Positions 16,346 to 25,831 of a stretch of 40,602 nucleotides of DNA are shown in pieces. A model generated the notes under the pieces. It did no database searches. It saw only the letters and a list, made by a program, of their open reading frames with translations, and was not told the origin of the DNA. Every line of letters begins with the position of its first letter. Positions within the stretch are counted from its first letter, which is position 1. The translations under genes were made by a program, and so were the position numbers. This stretch comes from a virus. The stretch covers positions 1 through 40,602 of IMG/VR virus record IMGVR_UViG_3300046516_000910; one strand, given 5' to 3'.

Positions 16346-16810
16346 ATGAACGGCGAACCCCTCGCCCCGAGCAAGCCCGAGGACATCGGGCGCGGCACCA
16401 CCGTCATCGAGCTGGTCGAACCGGGCCCCGCAGGCCCGATCCGAATCCGCATCACGTCTCTCCATCCGTCCAGGCTGATCGAGATCCTCGGCGGGATCTC
16501 CGGTGTCCCGGTGAACACCGAACCGGATCCGGCGCCGATCAATGCCCTCGCGGTGATCCGCAAGACGCTCGAGGACACGGTCGAGCGATTCAAGGCGATC
16601 GCCGAGCTGACCGCGGTCGAGCCGAGGTTCTCGTTCGGGGAACAGGCCGACCCCGGCACCGCGCTCTGGTCCGCCCTGTCGTTCCGAAACCAGAAGGACT
16701 ACGTCGAGCAGGTCTCGAAGTACTCGGGGGCCTACATCGACGTGAATTCGCCGGACGGGGAGGCGGCTGCGACCGCGGCTCGATTTCCTGAGAACGCCGG
16801 AAGGGCGTAG
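16346..16810 (+). CDS. Tail assembly chaperone, upstream frame (G-type)
   Basis: A 154-aa protein with AGGAGC upstream of ATG 16346. It begins MNGEPLAPSKPEDIGRGTTV, has strands with GPIRIRITSLHPSRLIEIL and a helical end, finishing AATAARFPENAGRA. Placement between tail tube and tape measure is diagnostic for tail assembly chaperones, which coat the tape measure during assembly. A second frame overlaps its end (16746-17021), suggesting a frameshifted G-T product as in lambda. Confidence 0.6.
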   Translation: MNGEPLAPSKPEDIGRGTTVIELVEPGPAGPIRIRITSLHPSRLIEILGGISGVPVNTEPDPAPINALAVIRKTLEDTVERFKAIAELTAVEPRFSFGEQADPGTALWSALSFRNQKDYVEQVSKYSGAYIDVNSPDGEAAATAARFPENAGRA

Positions 16811-17021
16811 CGCGGCGCTGACGATCGCGATGGTGTCCAGGATGCGGGGCGAGCCCCCGAGCTGGACGATGGGCTTCAAGGGCGCGTCGGAGGCAATCCA
16901 GCGCGCCGTCGACGTGGAAGTGGCGAGCGCGCTCTGGGAGTTCGTGTTCCCGGGCAAGGGGCGGGAGCCGGTCGGCCTCGAGGCGATCTTCAAGCTGGTC
17001 GCGGTGATCGCAACACGGTAG
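16746..17021 (+). CDS. Tail assembly chaperone, shifted frame (T-type extension)
   Basis: This frame is open from 16746 (after a TGA at 16743-16745) to 17021. Its own first ATG is at 16830, with no convincing ribosome binding site before it. The residues before that ATG (LDFLRTPEGRSAALTIAMVS) look like genuine protein that continues well with the downstream helix-rich part ending LEAIFKLVAVIATR. The shift from the upstream frame is +1 or -2. A possible +1 site is CGA TTT CCT (16781-16789), where Phe-tRNA could slip from TTT to TTC. The site is inferred. Confidence 0.5.
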   Translation: MRRTGRRLRPRLDFLRTPEGRSAALTIAMVSRMRGEPPSWTMGFKGASEAIQRAVDVEVASALWEFVFPGKGREPVGLEAIFKLVAVIATR

Positions 17022-17030
17022 GAGCCCGCA

Positions 17031-18425
17031 GTGTCGAACCTGATCGAGATCGTCCTCCACAGCATCGGCGCCTCCGCGGTCGAGTCGGACCTTGGGGGCG
17101 TCAACGCATCGCTCGACAAGCTCAAGGTGACGGCGATGCAGAGCTCCGCCGGCGCCGCGGCGCTCGGCGGTGCGATCGGTGGCCTGGTGGGCGGCATGCT
17201 CCCGACACTGATCGAGGAGGTCGGGCGCGCCGGCGAGTCCCTGCTCGAGCTGGGACCTCGGCTTGCCGATGACGTCGAGCAGCTCCGCAACCTGGGCGAG
17301 CGCAGCGGGATGAGCATCAACCAGCTACGGATCTTGCAGGGCGTGATGCGCGAACACGGCCTGGGGGCGGACTCGCTCGCCTTCGCCCTGTCGATGTTGA
17401 ACCGGCGTCTCGGGGAAGGGAACGAGAAGCTGATCGCGCTCATCGGGAACACGTCGAGCCCGATGGAGGCACTGTTCAGGCTCTCGAAGATCATCAAGGA
17501 GGGCGGCAACGCCGCGGTCGCCGCCTCGGATGCGATGGGAATCAGTGGGCAGCGCCTTATCCCGATCCTCCGGAACCTGGACGAGGACTACGCCAGCGTT
17601 CGCGATCGTCTGGGCGAGCTGTCGGACGCGACGATCCTGGCGGCCGAGCACTTCAAGACGCTCGAGAACCAGTTCCAAACCCACATGATGGCGATGGGCG
17701 ACTCGATCGCGGGGTTCATCCTGCGAGCCGTGGAGGGCGTCCGGAAGGCCCCCTGGATCCTCGCCCTGCTCGGCCTGGGCCCCCTGGAGATGCTCGGGGC
17801 CGCGAGCATCATGGGCAGCGCCGTCGACCTCGGGCCCACCGGGGCCGACTGGCACGGAGCCGCCGGCGTCGAGGGACCGCCGATCACCAAGTCCAAGAAG
17901 GGCAAGAAGTCGAAGACGGCCGGATGGAGTTCGGACGATCTCGACATGCTGCGCGAAACCGAGCGTATGCAGAAGGAGGCCTTCCAGCAGTTCGTGAGGA
18001 CCCACGGGGAGCTGGTTACCCTTACGAATTCGATGATCGACGGCATCACCAGCTCGATCGACACGATCTTCGCGAACCTCGGGAGCAAGTTCCAGACGTT
18101 CGGCAGCGCGATCAAGACGCTGTTCGACGGCATCGCGCAGTCGATCCTATCGGCGCTCGCGAAGATCGCTGAGTCGAAGCTGCTGATCTGGATCTCGGGA
18201 TTCTTCCTCACGGGCTCGGGGCTCGGAGTGGCTCAGGGCATCGGCGGGATCATCCGTGAGGCCGGCAAGCAGCTGATCGGTGCGAACTCCATGTCGCCGG
18301 CGCGCGGCGGCAACACCACGATCATCCAGACGCTGGACACGCGCACGCTCCGGATGCAGATGCAATCGCCGCTCGGTTCCTGGACGCGCGCGCAATCGGA
18401 GCTGCGGATCGGCTCGGTGTACTGA
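17031..18425 (+). CDS. Tape measure protein (short)
   Basis: A 464-aa protein, GTG start after GGAG. Helical N terminus (VLHSIGASAVESDLGGVNAS), a Gly/Ala hydrophobic stretch (ALGGAIGGLVGGMLPTLIEE), a phage-tape-like middle (GERSGMSINQLRILQGVMRE), a Lys-rich linker (TKSKKGKKSKTAG) and hydrophobic C-terminal parts (LLIWISGFFLTGSGLGVAQ). The protein sets tail length. By the usual scale of about 0.15 nm per residue, the tail would be roughly 70 nm. Its stop shares a base with the next ATG. Confidence 0.78.
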   Translation: MSNLIEIVLHSIGASAVESDLGGVNASLDKLKVTAMQSSAGAAALGGAIGGLVGGMLPTLIEEVGRAGESLLELGPRLADDVEQLRNLGERSGMSINQLRILQGVMREHGLGADSLAFALSMLNRRLGEGNEKLIALIGNTSSPMEALFRLSKIIKEGGNAAVAASDAMGISGQRLIPILRNLDEDYASVRDRLGELSDATILAAEHFKTLENQFQTHMMAMGDSIAGFILRAVEGVRKAPWILALLGLGPLEMLGAASIMGSAVDLGPTGADWHGAAGVEGPPITKSKKGKKSKTAGWSSDDLDMLRETERMQKEAFQQFVRTHGELVTLTNSMIDGITSSIDTIFANLGSKFQTFGSAIKTLFDGIAQSILSALAKIAESKLLIWISGFFLTGSGLGVAQGIGGIIREAGKQLIGANSMSPARGGNTTIIQTLDTRTLRMQMQSPLGSWTRAQSELRIGSVY

Positions 18426-19219
18426 TGGGAACCGGGCTCAAGTTCGCGGTGACGAACCTCGCCGAGGCGGCCACGCTGAAGAACGACACCGGGGGTGGAG
18501 CGCCCGCGCGCGACGAAGTGACCCCGTTCGTCATGGAGAACGCGCTCACGAACGATTCGTCGCTGGTCTGGCAGGCCACAGGTGCCGGGTTCTACGACCT
18601 CGACCTCGGTGCGGACTACACCATCGGTCTGATGGCGGCGCTCGGGCAGCGGGGCTCGCCCTGGACCACCGCGGGGATCTCCTCGATCGTCACCAAGTAT
18701 TCCTCGACGGCGAACGGGTATCCGCCCGTCTCACTCAACCCCTGGACGACCTTCGGAACAATCACGATGGGAGCCGGCGTTCGCCGCGCGGTCGTGGGAA
18801 CGGTGGGCGTCGTGGCTCTGAACGTCCGCTACGTTCGATTCGACATCACCGCATCTACCGCATTCACGCTGGGAAGGATCTTCGTTGGGAGCTTCGAGTA
18901 CGACCTCGGGCAGATTGCTTCGCCTGGGCGCCGGCGCCGGCGGATCCTGCCGCGGCTGCGGAACGAGGTCGGGGCGAACCCGACCATCTCGCGCGTGGCC
19001 GAGGACTACTTCCAGTACGAGCTGGACTACGACCACGCCCTCGATGCCCTGTTCGCGAAGCTCGAGGCGGTCGCGACCCAGAACCAGCCGGCGTTGATGA
19101 TCGAGACGGACGGTTCTGCCCACGAAGTCGTGCTCACCGATGACACCTTCGAGGAGTCGCTGATGTTCGATTCCCCGAACCAGCGCAACGCCGGTCTCCG
19201 GCTGCGTACCCTGGCCTAG
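18425..19219 (+). CDS. Distal tail-type protein
   Basis: A 264-aa protein, ATG in a TGATG junction. The first about 160 residues resemble a galactose-binding-like beta-sandwich (FYDLDLGADYTIGLMAALG, VRYVRFDITASTAFTLGRIF). The C-terminal part has DYFQYELDYDHALDALFAKL and ends LRLRTLA. Position directly after the tape measure and before the large hub protein is that of Dit/gp27-like baseplate proteins, which start tail assembly and may bind host sugars. Family not proven. Confidence 0.55.
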   Translation: MGTGLKFAVTNLAEAATLKNDTGGGAPARDEVTPFVMENALTNDSSLVWQATGAGFYDLDLGADYTIGLMAALGQRGSPWTTAGISSIVTKYSSTANGYPPVSLNPWTTFGTITMGAGVRRAVVGTVGVVALNVRYVRFDITASTAFTLGRIFVGSFEYDLGQIASPGRRRRRILPRLRNEVGANPTISRVAEDYFQYELDYDHALDALFAKLEAVATQNQPALMIETDGSAHEVVLTDDTFEESLMFDSPNQRNAGLRLRTLA

Positions 19220-22200
19220 ATGGCGACCGCCGCGTTCAACGCCCGCTGGCTGTCGGCCGAGCGCGGGGACGTCGCGATCCTGGTGAAGGTCGAACTCACC
19301 GATCCGACTCCGCTCACGCTCTATCTCTCACACCGCGACTTCGTTCTGCTCGAGACGACGCTCGCCGGTGTGAAGCGAGGCTGGGAGGCCGCTCTGGACG
19401 ACATCGGTCCAATCGTCCACAACGGATCCCTGGGCGCGCTCGATCCCGCGCTTGCGACCTTCGACTTCCACATCGCCCCGAAGCGCCTTGCTTCGCAGGC
19501 GGCCGCGGCACAGGCGCCCGACCTGTTCTTCGGGTACCACTGGCGGGGCGCCGCGGTGACCGTCTACCAGTGGCCGCTGGGGCTCGATCAGTTCCTCACG
19601 AACGGGCACCAGATCTTCTCGGGCGTGGTGATCGACTACCAGACCGAGAACATCGGGGTGCGGGTCTACTGCCAGCAGGACAACTCCTGGATCCGGCGGG
19701 TGCCCGACATCGAAGTGACGCGCGCGAAGTTCCCGCGGGCCTCGGAGAAATCGATCGGTCTGCCCGTGTCGGTCTGCTACGGCGACCTGCGGGACGACCC
19801 GGCGCGGCCGCCGGCGACGGACTTCGATACCTTCCGCCAGGCGTTCACCTCCATCGCCGGAATGACCCGGGCCGGTGTTCGTGGCGTGACGACGAGGATC
19901 GGAACCGGGGGCGCCGGACAGAAGGGCGAGGTTCTGTTCGCCAGCCATGCCTGCAAGCTATTCAACGATGACGCGAACGGATCGACGCCGGCGATCGAAC
20001 TGTCGAATCGGCTCTCAGAGATCGATCCGGATGGCGCGCTGGTGCTCAATGCGGCGGGGGGAACCGGGTTCGATTTCATCGACATCACCAGCGCCGGCGT
20101 GCAGCCGTTCAACGTGTTCTACCCGGTGATGCCGATCGACTCGAGCCAGCCGGCGGCAACGCCCGGCGAGAACCCCCGCGCCGCGACCGATGTGTGGAAC
20201 GACTCGAGCTACGCCGTGCTCGACTACAACAACAACAAGCGCGAGATCCGGTTTCCGCTTCCGGACGTACCTCCGCAGGGCCTGGCGCTGCTCGTGAAAT
20301 TCGCGATGGCCTATCTGACGTCCGCGGGCGCGACCCATCTGCGCGTCGAATTGAACGACGGTGCGATCGCTACCGGAACGACCACGATCGCCGCATCGAC
20401 CGCTCGAACGGGAGCGGGCGGCACGCTCAGCGGGGTCGGCGGATCGCCTGTGGGCAACGGATGGGAATTCGGGACCTACGGGACGTTCCTTCGCGTCTAC
20501 TTCACTGGCGTCGCCACGGGAGAGACCGCAAAGATCTTCGGAGTGGGCCTCGCCATTCAGTGCCGTCCGCAGTGGCCCGTGGTGACGCCGGCGCGCGTAA
20601 TCCGGGTCCCCGATCGATACGACTACCGCTGGGTCCACAAGATCTGGGGTGGCGCGTCGCGGCACTGGTACACGGTCTACAAGGACGAGCTCGTCCCCGA
20701 GCGCGATCGGGTCGATGCGGTGTTCTTCGCGACGCTGAAGGGTTACGCAGACTCGGGTGGCGCCTTCACCGGGACGGGCACCGACCTGATCGAGCGGCCC
20801 TGCGACGTGATCAACCACTTCCTCCAGACCTACTGCGGTGTGGCGAGCGCAAGCGTCGAGACCGGGGGGGGCGTCAACGGTTCGTTCGTGGACGCGCGCG
20901 CGCAGCTCGTCACCTGGCGGGGCTCCGACATGAAGGTCGCGCTCGCCATCGATGAGTTCACCGACACCGCCGCGGTGCTCCGGAACCTCTGCGCCGGCGG
21001 GTTCGGGTGGGCGTTCATCTCGAGGCTCACGGGCAAGTGGAAGTTCATCCCCTGGCACACTGGGCTCACCACGAACGCGCCCCGCAAGCTGAGCCGGTGG
21101 GACCTCATGGACCAGTCAGGTCCCAAGCTGATCCCGCATCGGGACGACGTCCTCAACGACCTGACCGTCCGATTCGGGTATGACGCCTACCAGCGATCGA
21201 CGGTCCACGAGACCTTCGTGGGGCCAGCGCGCTCCAGCTCGGGGTACTTCTTCCGGAAGCTCCGCGACGAGACCGTCGACGTGGTGGCGAGCGAGTCCGA
21301 TCGGCTCGATTTCAGCGACGGCACGAATCGCACCGTCAACCTGACGCCCGGCACCTACACTCCGATCGGCTTCGCCCAGCATCTCGCCGGCCTGGTCGCG
21401 GCGGTCACCACGAACGGCGTCTGCCAGATCGCCTGGGGCTTCCAGGTGGTCGCCGGCTACAACGACAAGCTGGACTTCAACGACGGCGCGGCCAGGACCG
21501 CCACGCTGAACGCCGGCGTCTACACGGGCACCACGATGCCCGTCGAGGTCGCCCGGGCCATGAACGCGGTCTCCTCGAGCTGGACCTGCACGTACTCGGT
21601 GACCACCCGGAAGTTCACGATCGACCGGACTGCCGGCACCAAGCTCGCCAAGTTCGCGAGTGGCGCCAACGTCGCCAAGACCTGCGCGCCGATGATCGGC
21701 TACGACATCGCGGACGTGGCCTTCTCGCGGACCAGCGACATCGAGGTCGAGCCCGAGCGGTACGTCTTCGCGCTCAAGACCACGGCGCCGACGCTGCGCT
21801 GGGAGAACGGGGCGAACGGGATCGACGCTGCGACCCCGCGGGCCTGCGGGATGCTTCTGGGCTTCGACATGGCCCGGGACTCGTCCCCGATCGGGTCGGT
21901 GGCGCTCCTCGCCGGAGACAGCCCCAAGAACTCGCGCGAGGCCGACTGCGCGCTCTCCGTCGCCCGCTACGGGAAGCGCCCGGGCCTGACCGTCGACCTG
22001 CGCGCGGTGGCCGATACCGCGACCGCGCGCGAGGTCCGGAACCGGCAGCTCGACTGGCACATTGCTCCGCCGGTCGAGATCCAGTTCCAGGCCGAGCGGT
22101 GCCACGACTTCGACCTGGGCGACGTCTTCGAGTTCGACGCGACGATGGATGAGATCCAGGGGTTCTTGGTTCCCGACACGAACGGGAGCTGGGTGGGGAA

Positions 22201-22285
22201 GCGGTTCATCGTGACCAGCATCGTGCAGCACTGCATGCCCACGGTGCACCAGGAGATCACGGCCTTCTACGATCCCGAGTCGTAG
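19220..22285 (+). CDS. Tail tip/hub protein (1021 aa)
   Basis: The largest protein of the window, starting directly after the previous stop. It is beta-rich, with an N-terminal domain containing PLTLYLSHRDFVLLETTLAG and FSGVVIDYQTENIG, and a region GKWKFIPWHTGLTTNAPRKL as in tail hub or central fibre proteins. It contains an internal pair of similar segments: RLDFSDGTNRTVNLTPGTYT (about residue 694) and KLDFNDGAARTATLNAGVYT (about 748). It likely forms the tail tip that penetrates the envelope. The gene ends with three stops in a row (TAG TGA TAG). Confidence 0.7.
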   Translation: MATAAFNARWLSAERGDVAILVKVELTDPTPLTLYLSHRDFVLLETTLAGVKRGWEAALDDIGPIVHNGSLGALDPALATFDFHIAPKRLASQAAAAQAPDLFFGYHWRGAAVTVYQWPLGLDQFLTNGHQIFSGVVIDYQTENIGVRVYCQQDNSWIRRVPDIEVTRAKFPRASEKSIGLPVSVCYGDLRDDPARPPATDFDTFRQAFTSIAGMTRAGVRGVTTRIGTGGAGQKGEVLFASHACKLFNDDANGSTPAIELSNRLSEIDPDGALVLNAAGGTGFDFIDITSAGVQPFNVFYPVMPIDSSQPAATPGENPRAATDVWNDSSYAVLDYNNNKREIRFPLPDVPPQGLALLVKFAMAYLTSAGATHLRVELNDGAIATGTTTIAASTARTGAGGTLSGVGGSPVGNGWEFGTYGTFLRVYFTGVATGETAKIFGVGLAIQCRPQWPVVTPARVIRVPDRYDYRWVHKIWGGASRHWYTVYKDELVPERDRVDAVFFATLKGYADSGGAFTGTGTDLIERPCDVINHFLQTYCGVASASVETGGGVNGSFVDARAQLVTWRGSDMKVALAIDEFTDTAAVLRNLCAGGFGWAFISRLTGKWKFIPWHTGLTTNAPRKLSRWDLMDQSGPKLIPHRDDVLNDLTVRFGYDAYQRSTVHETFVGPARSSSGYFFRKLRDETVDVVASESDRLDFSDGTNRTVNLTPGTYTPIGFAQHLAGLVAAVTTNGVCQIAWGFQVVAGYNDKLDFNDGAARTATLNAGVYTGTTMPVEVARAMNAVSSSWTCTYSVTTRKFTIDRTAGTKLAKFASGANVAKTCAPMIGYDIADVAFSRTSDIEVEPERYVFALKTTAPTLRWENGANGIDAATPRACGMLLGFDMARDSSPIGSVALLAGDSPKNSREADCALSVARYGKRPGLTVDLRAVADTATAREVRNRQLDWHIAPPVEIQFQAERCHDFDLGDVFEFDATMDEIQGFLVPDTNGSWVGKRFIVTSIVQHCMPTVHQEITAFYDPES

Positions 22286-22292
22286 TGATAGG

Positions 22293-22308
22293 ATGCCCCG
22301 CGGGGCAT
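22293..22308 (+). promoter_or_regulatory. Perfect 16-bp palindrome in the leader of the 22324 gene
   Basis: atgccccgcggggcat reads the same on both strands. It lies between the triple stop of the hub gene and the strong ribosome binding site ggggagggg. As RNA it folds to a tight hairpin; as DNA it could bind a dimer. No T-tract follows. Confidence 0.5.
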
Positions 22309-22323
22309 GGGGAGGGGTGGACG

Positions 22324-23082
22324 ATGCGAGTGCGTGGGGTGCTTCACCTGTTCGCGGCTGCGGCCTTCGCAGCGATGTTGGCAGCGGTCCCCGCGCTCGC
22401 GACTGTCGGCGACGGCGGTGTGATCCGGTCGAACGAAACCGGCGGTGTGATCTCCGTGAAGGGCGCCGATGGGAAGGGCCACTTCCTCTCCGGCAGTAAT
22501 AACGGCGCCGTCGCGATCTCGAATCCGCCGCAGGGCTGGGTCTACCGCTACCAGTCCGTGATCCAGGACACGATGTCCCGCTGGGCTGGCACCCAGCAGG
22601 GCGCGCGTGCTCCCGATACCAGCGCGGTCTACAAGGCGGACGGCGCCACCACCTGGGTCGTGGAGATCTTCCCGACCTATACGCCGACCTCGGCCGGCCA
22701 CCTGCTCGCAGTCTCCTTCGGGCGGCATCCCGTCCAGTCGCGCGACTCGCTCTCGACCTACGTCCCGGTTCTCCGCTACTCGCATCCGGTCGGCGTGACC
22801 GGCGGGACCGTTCCCGATTCGCTCGGCAGCATGGTCGATCTCCAGTCGAACGTCGCACAGCCCACGTTCAAGGATTCGCTGGCGCTGCAGGGCGAGACCG
22901 TTCTCCCGATCGGGCCCGGCCCGCAGCCGCGGGGCCGCTCCTACCGCTTCGACGGTGTCACCGCCGACTGGATCTCTCTCCGCGTTCGGCTCCTGCAGTC
23001 CTTCACCGGGACCAGCATCGTGCCCTCCGATGGAACCGGCCTGGTGCTCACGTTCCGAATCAATCTGTACGGCTACCGATGA
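22324..23082 (+). CDS. Secreted beta-rich protein with signal peptide (252 aa)
   Basis: ATG 22324 after ggggaggggtgg. A clear Sec signal: basic MRVRG, hydrophobic VLHLFAAAAFAAMLAAV, cleavage after PALA. The mature part is beta-rich (GGVISVKGADGKGHFLSG, TTWVVEIFPTYTPTSAGH, LVLTFRINLYGYR), no family recognised. Its leader and signal layout are very like those of the 4795 gene. It lies among tail-fibre type genes, so it could be a tail decoration, but a signal peptide would send it to the periplasm or outside. Confidence 0.6.
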   Translation: MRVRGVLHLFAAAAFAAMLAAVPALATVGDGGVIRSNETGGVISVKGADGKGHFLSGSNNGAVAISNPPQGWVYRYQSVIQDTMSRWAGTQQGARAPDTSAVYKADGATTWVVEIFPTYTPTSAGHLLAVSFGRHPVQSRDSLSTYVPVLRYSHPVGVTGGTVPDSLGSMVDLQSNVAQPTFKDSLALQGETVLPIGPGPQPRGRSYRFDGVTADWISLRVRLLQSFTGTSIVPSDGTGLVLTFRINLYGYR

Positions 23083-25319
23083 TCCGCGCGACGGCGATGC
23101 AGGTGGCCGTGCTGGTCTGGTGCGCGCTGGTCTTGCTCGCGTTCGCGGTCCTCGGGTTGGGGGACGCGATCTTCCATAGCGAGACTCGAGAAGAGCGGAG
23201 GGCCCGCATGGCGAAGTACCCCGATCCCTACGGCAACCGAGCGCGCGGATCCCTCGGACAGATCGAGACGTGCATCAAATTCATGCTGGTCCTCGCCCTG
23301 ATCGCGACGTCGGCGCATGCGACTGGCCGGACCGGCGTCCTGGTGATCCGCCACCCCATCGATGCAGCCGCGGTTACGACCACGCCTCAGAACTTCCAGA
23401 CGGCCTGCCAGATCACCGAGGGCCATCTCCTGCAGCGCGGCGCGGTCGATGCCGTGGTGCCGGCGAGCGCCTGCGTCACCGCGGACGTATCGAATAACCG
23501 ATTCATCATGGATGGAGTGACCACCCAGGCGGCCATCACGGTCCACGAAAACTGGGCCATGAGCGTCACGCACGGGTTGTACCCGGCCGCCTTTGCGCCG
23601 TGGACGTTCCTCTCGGGAACCACCTGGCCCACCGGACCGCAGATCTGGTTCATCACGCCGGTCAACGGATGCGGGATCGATGCCCCCGCGGCCGGGGATT
23701 CGATGGGCGTCGCCGACTGCTATACGCCCCCGACTCCGAGCGGAACCTACTACGACACCTCGAATCCGGGGCGGCGATGGAAGAACCTCTACGCCACGGG
23801 CAAGTCCGCGGTGCGATGCAATGCGAGCAACGGTGTCTCCGGATGCACGACTCCGGTCGGCGGGATCCTGCGCTGCGTGGTCGGCTACAAGGCGAGCAAG
23901 AACAACGATGGCTCGAACGGCAAGGACATCGACTCGCTCCGCGTCCTGACCGGGTCCACCGAAGACTCGATGGCCGTGTGGACCTGGGAGCGGTTCGCGG
24001 GCGATCCGGCCCGGCAGATCTTCTGCATCGCCGGCGCCGGCGGGATCTTCGATGACGGCTGCGTGCTGTACGCCTACGCGCTCGGCGAGAGCACCTGCGT
24101 ACAGAACGGCGACACCATGTTCCCGGACCGCGATGCGATGACTCAGGAGTACGGCGTCGGTGCCTCGCGCGCGAACGGGCTCGGCCATCCGGACGGGGTC
24201 AATCTGTACTACGGCGGGAGCTACTGCCCGAAGGCCGACTCCTGCGACATCTCCAACGAGCGCGCCGGGTGCGACACGCTCGCCAGGCATGGGGTGAACT
24301 TCACCGCGTTCGTAGATCCGGAGAGCCTGTCGACCGGAACCAACGCGACCATGATCGCGATGCTCAAGGGTTACCAGAACGTCTCCTTCGCCTTGCAGCC
24401 GGTGTCGGGCACCTACACGGACGCGAGTTCGGCGGCCGCGTCGACCACGCGGATCGGCGGAGCCGGGCGCTGCATCGACCCGATCGGGATCTCGCGCCGG
24501 CGGACGCTGTTCCCGTACGCGCTCGGGGCATCGGCCCGTTTCGACACGCTGAGCTGCGTCGCCGATTCGGGATCGGTCGCCTGCAACCTGATCAACGGGT
24601 GGAAGGCCCTGGTCGCCGCTGTGGGCGTCGATCGCATCGACTGGACTCTGCTCCCGGCCGCCTTCGACTGGACGCCCCAGGAGTGGACCTCGGCGGCCGC
24701 AGGCACCGTCCAGCTCGCCGGCTCCAATCCGAACAAGACGGTGACACTCCTCGGCGGGCAGGATTCCCTGGTGGCGGCCTTCGTCGCGGCGGACATCAAG
24801 ACCGTCCTGTTCTCGCCCACGATCATCGGCGGCAACGTGGGCGTCGGCTGGTCCGCTGAAGGCGGCGCACTGACCGGCAAGAGCGCCCCGGCGGGATGGC
24901 AGGCGAACGAGTCCCAGCTACGTTTCAAGTGGGGCGGAGTCACGTACGAAGGTGTCTCGCTCATCGGAACGCGCTGGGAGCCCAGCTCGGCCACGTACAA
25001 GTGGTACGCCAGCTCACATGCCGGCATCGGGAACGAGTGGGAGGCAGGCGCGGTGACCGGGAAGTTCTACCTGATCGACGCAGGCTCCTACTACAAGCAC
25101 AGCTTCTACACGTCGACGCGGGGGTTCGTGGTGCCGTTCTCCATGTTCGGCGGCCCCCTCCCGAACCCCTGGCCGCAGTTCCCGGGCATCCGGCAGATCG
25201 TGTGGCTCACCGATGCCTGGAAGGGCGCCGATGCCCACCTGCCGACGCGCGCGGACGGCACGCGGGGATCCTTCGCGAAGTGGGTCAGGTTCGACATGCT
25301 GAAGCCGGGGATGCGGTGA
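23079..25319 (+). CDS. Large exported protein (746 aa), possible receptor-interacting or virion protein
   Basis: ATG 23079 overlaps the previous stop. The N terminus has a membrane helix (VAVLVWCALVLLAFAVLGL), a basic linker, then a second hydrophobic stretch MLVLALIATSAHA with a signal-peptidase-like site before TGRTG (start alternative 23283). The remaining 660 residues hold many cysteines (CDTLARHGVNF, AGRCIDPIGI) and stretches such as FTAFVDPESLSTGTNATMIA that recall glycan-active or deacetylase-like folds, without catalytic motifs I can name. Many cysteines suggest folding outside the cytoplasm. Function unknown. Confidence 0.55.
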   Translation: MIRATAMQVAVLVWCALVLLAFAVLGLGDAIFHSETREERRARMAKYPDPYGNRARGSLGQIETCIKFMLVLALIATSAHATGRTGVLVIRHPIDAAAVTTTPQNFQTACQITEGHLLQRGAVDAVVPASACVTADVSNNRFIMDGVTTQAAITVHENWAMSVTHGLYPAAFAPWTFLSGTTWPTGPQIWFITPVNGCGIDAPAAGDSMGVADCYTPPTPSGTYYDTSNPGRRWKNLYATGKSAVRCNASNGVSGCTTPVGGILRCVVGYKASKNNDGSNGKDIDSLRVLTGSTEDSMAVWTWERFAGDPARQIFCIAGAGGIFDDGCVLYAYALGESTCVQNGDTMFPDRDAMTQEYGVGASRANGLGHPDGVNLYYGGSYCPKADSCDISNERAGCDTLARHGVNFTAFVDPESLSTGTNATMIAMLKGYQNVSFALQPVSGTYTDASSAAASTTRIGGAGRCIDPIGISRRRTLFPYALGASARFDTLSCVADSGSVACNLINGWKALVAAVGVDRIDWTLLPAAFDWTPQEWTSAAAGTVQLAGSNPNKTVTLLGGQDSLVAAFVAADIKTVLFSPTIIGGNVGVGWSAEGGALTGKSAPAGWQANESQLRFKWGGVTYEGVSLIGTRWEPSSATYKWYASSHAGIGNEWEAGAVTGKFYLIDAGSYYKHSFYTSTRGFVVPFSMFGGPLPNPWPQFPGIRQIVWLTDAWKGADAHLPTRADGTRGSFAKWVRFDMLKPGMR

Positions 25320-25831
25320 AGTATTCCTTCGGCACGCTGCGGCCGTCTGGCAGCGCCGGCGATCGCGATCTCGGGACCGGGATCAGCGGGACGTTCACGA
25401 ACTCCGGGGGCTCTCCTCAGAGCGCCACGGTCGCGACGGCACCTGTGGCGTTCGTGCCCGGCGGTCTCGCCGGCATCGCCCTGGATGGCGTGCTGTTCTC
25501 GGTCGCGGTTTCGAAGGCGATCGACGCCGGCGTCACGATCACCTCGGGCCCGCGAGTGATCTGGATCTACAACACGCTCGAGGGGCAGGAGGACATTACC
25601 GCGGACGGGACCGTGCAGGATCTCCCGATCTCGAGGTTGGAGCCCGCCGCGCTCCCGTGGACCGGCACGAAGCTCCAGGCGACCACGGTGAAGGTCGAGA
25701 TGGACGTCCTGGTCCCCGCGGGCAAGAGCGCCACCATCATGTTGCTCGAGCTGTTCGCCGAGGCGGTGACGCTCGCCAAGTTCATGTCCGGTGGCAGCGC
25801 CGGCGATCTGGTGTCCGAGGGGGTCGCGTGA
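25316..25831 (+). CDS. Tail/fibre-type beta protein (171 aa)
   Basis: GTG start in a GTGA overlap. Begins MKYSFGTLRPSGSAGDRDLG and is largely beta (ATVATAPVAFVPGGLAGIAL, TTVKVEMDVLVPAGKSATIM). No signal peptide. It and the next gene look like short structural tail proteins of the distal tail region. No family assigned. Confidence 0.55.
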   Translation: MKYSFGTLRPSGSAGDRDLGTGISGTFTNSGGSPQSATVATAPVAFVPGGLAGIALDGVLFSVAVSKAIDAGVTITSGPRVIWIYNTLEGQEDITADGTVQDLPISRLEPAALPWTGTKLQATTVKVEMDVLVPAGKSATIMLLELFAEAVTLAKFMSGGSAGDLVSEGVA

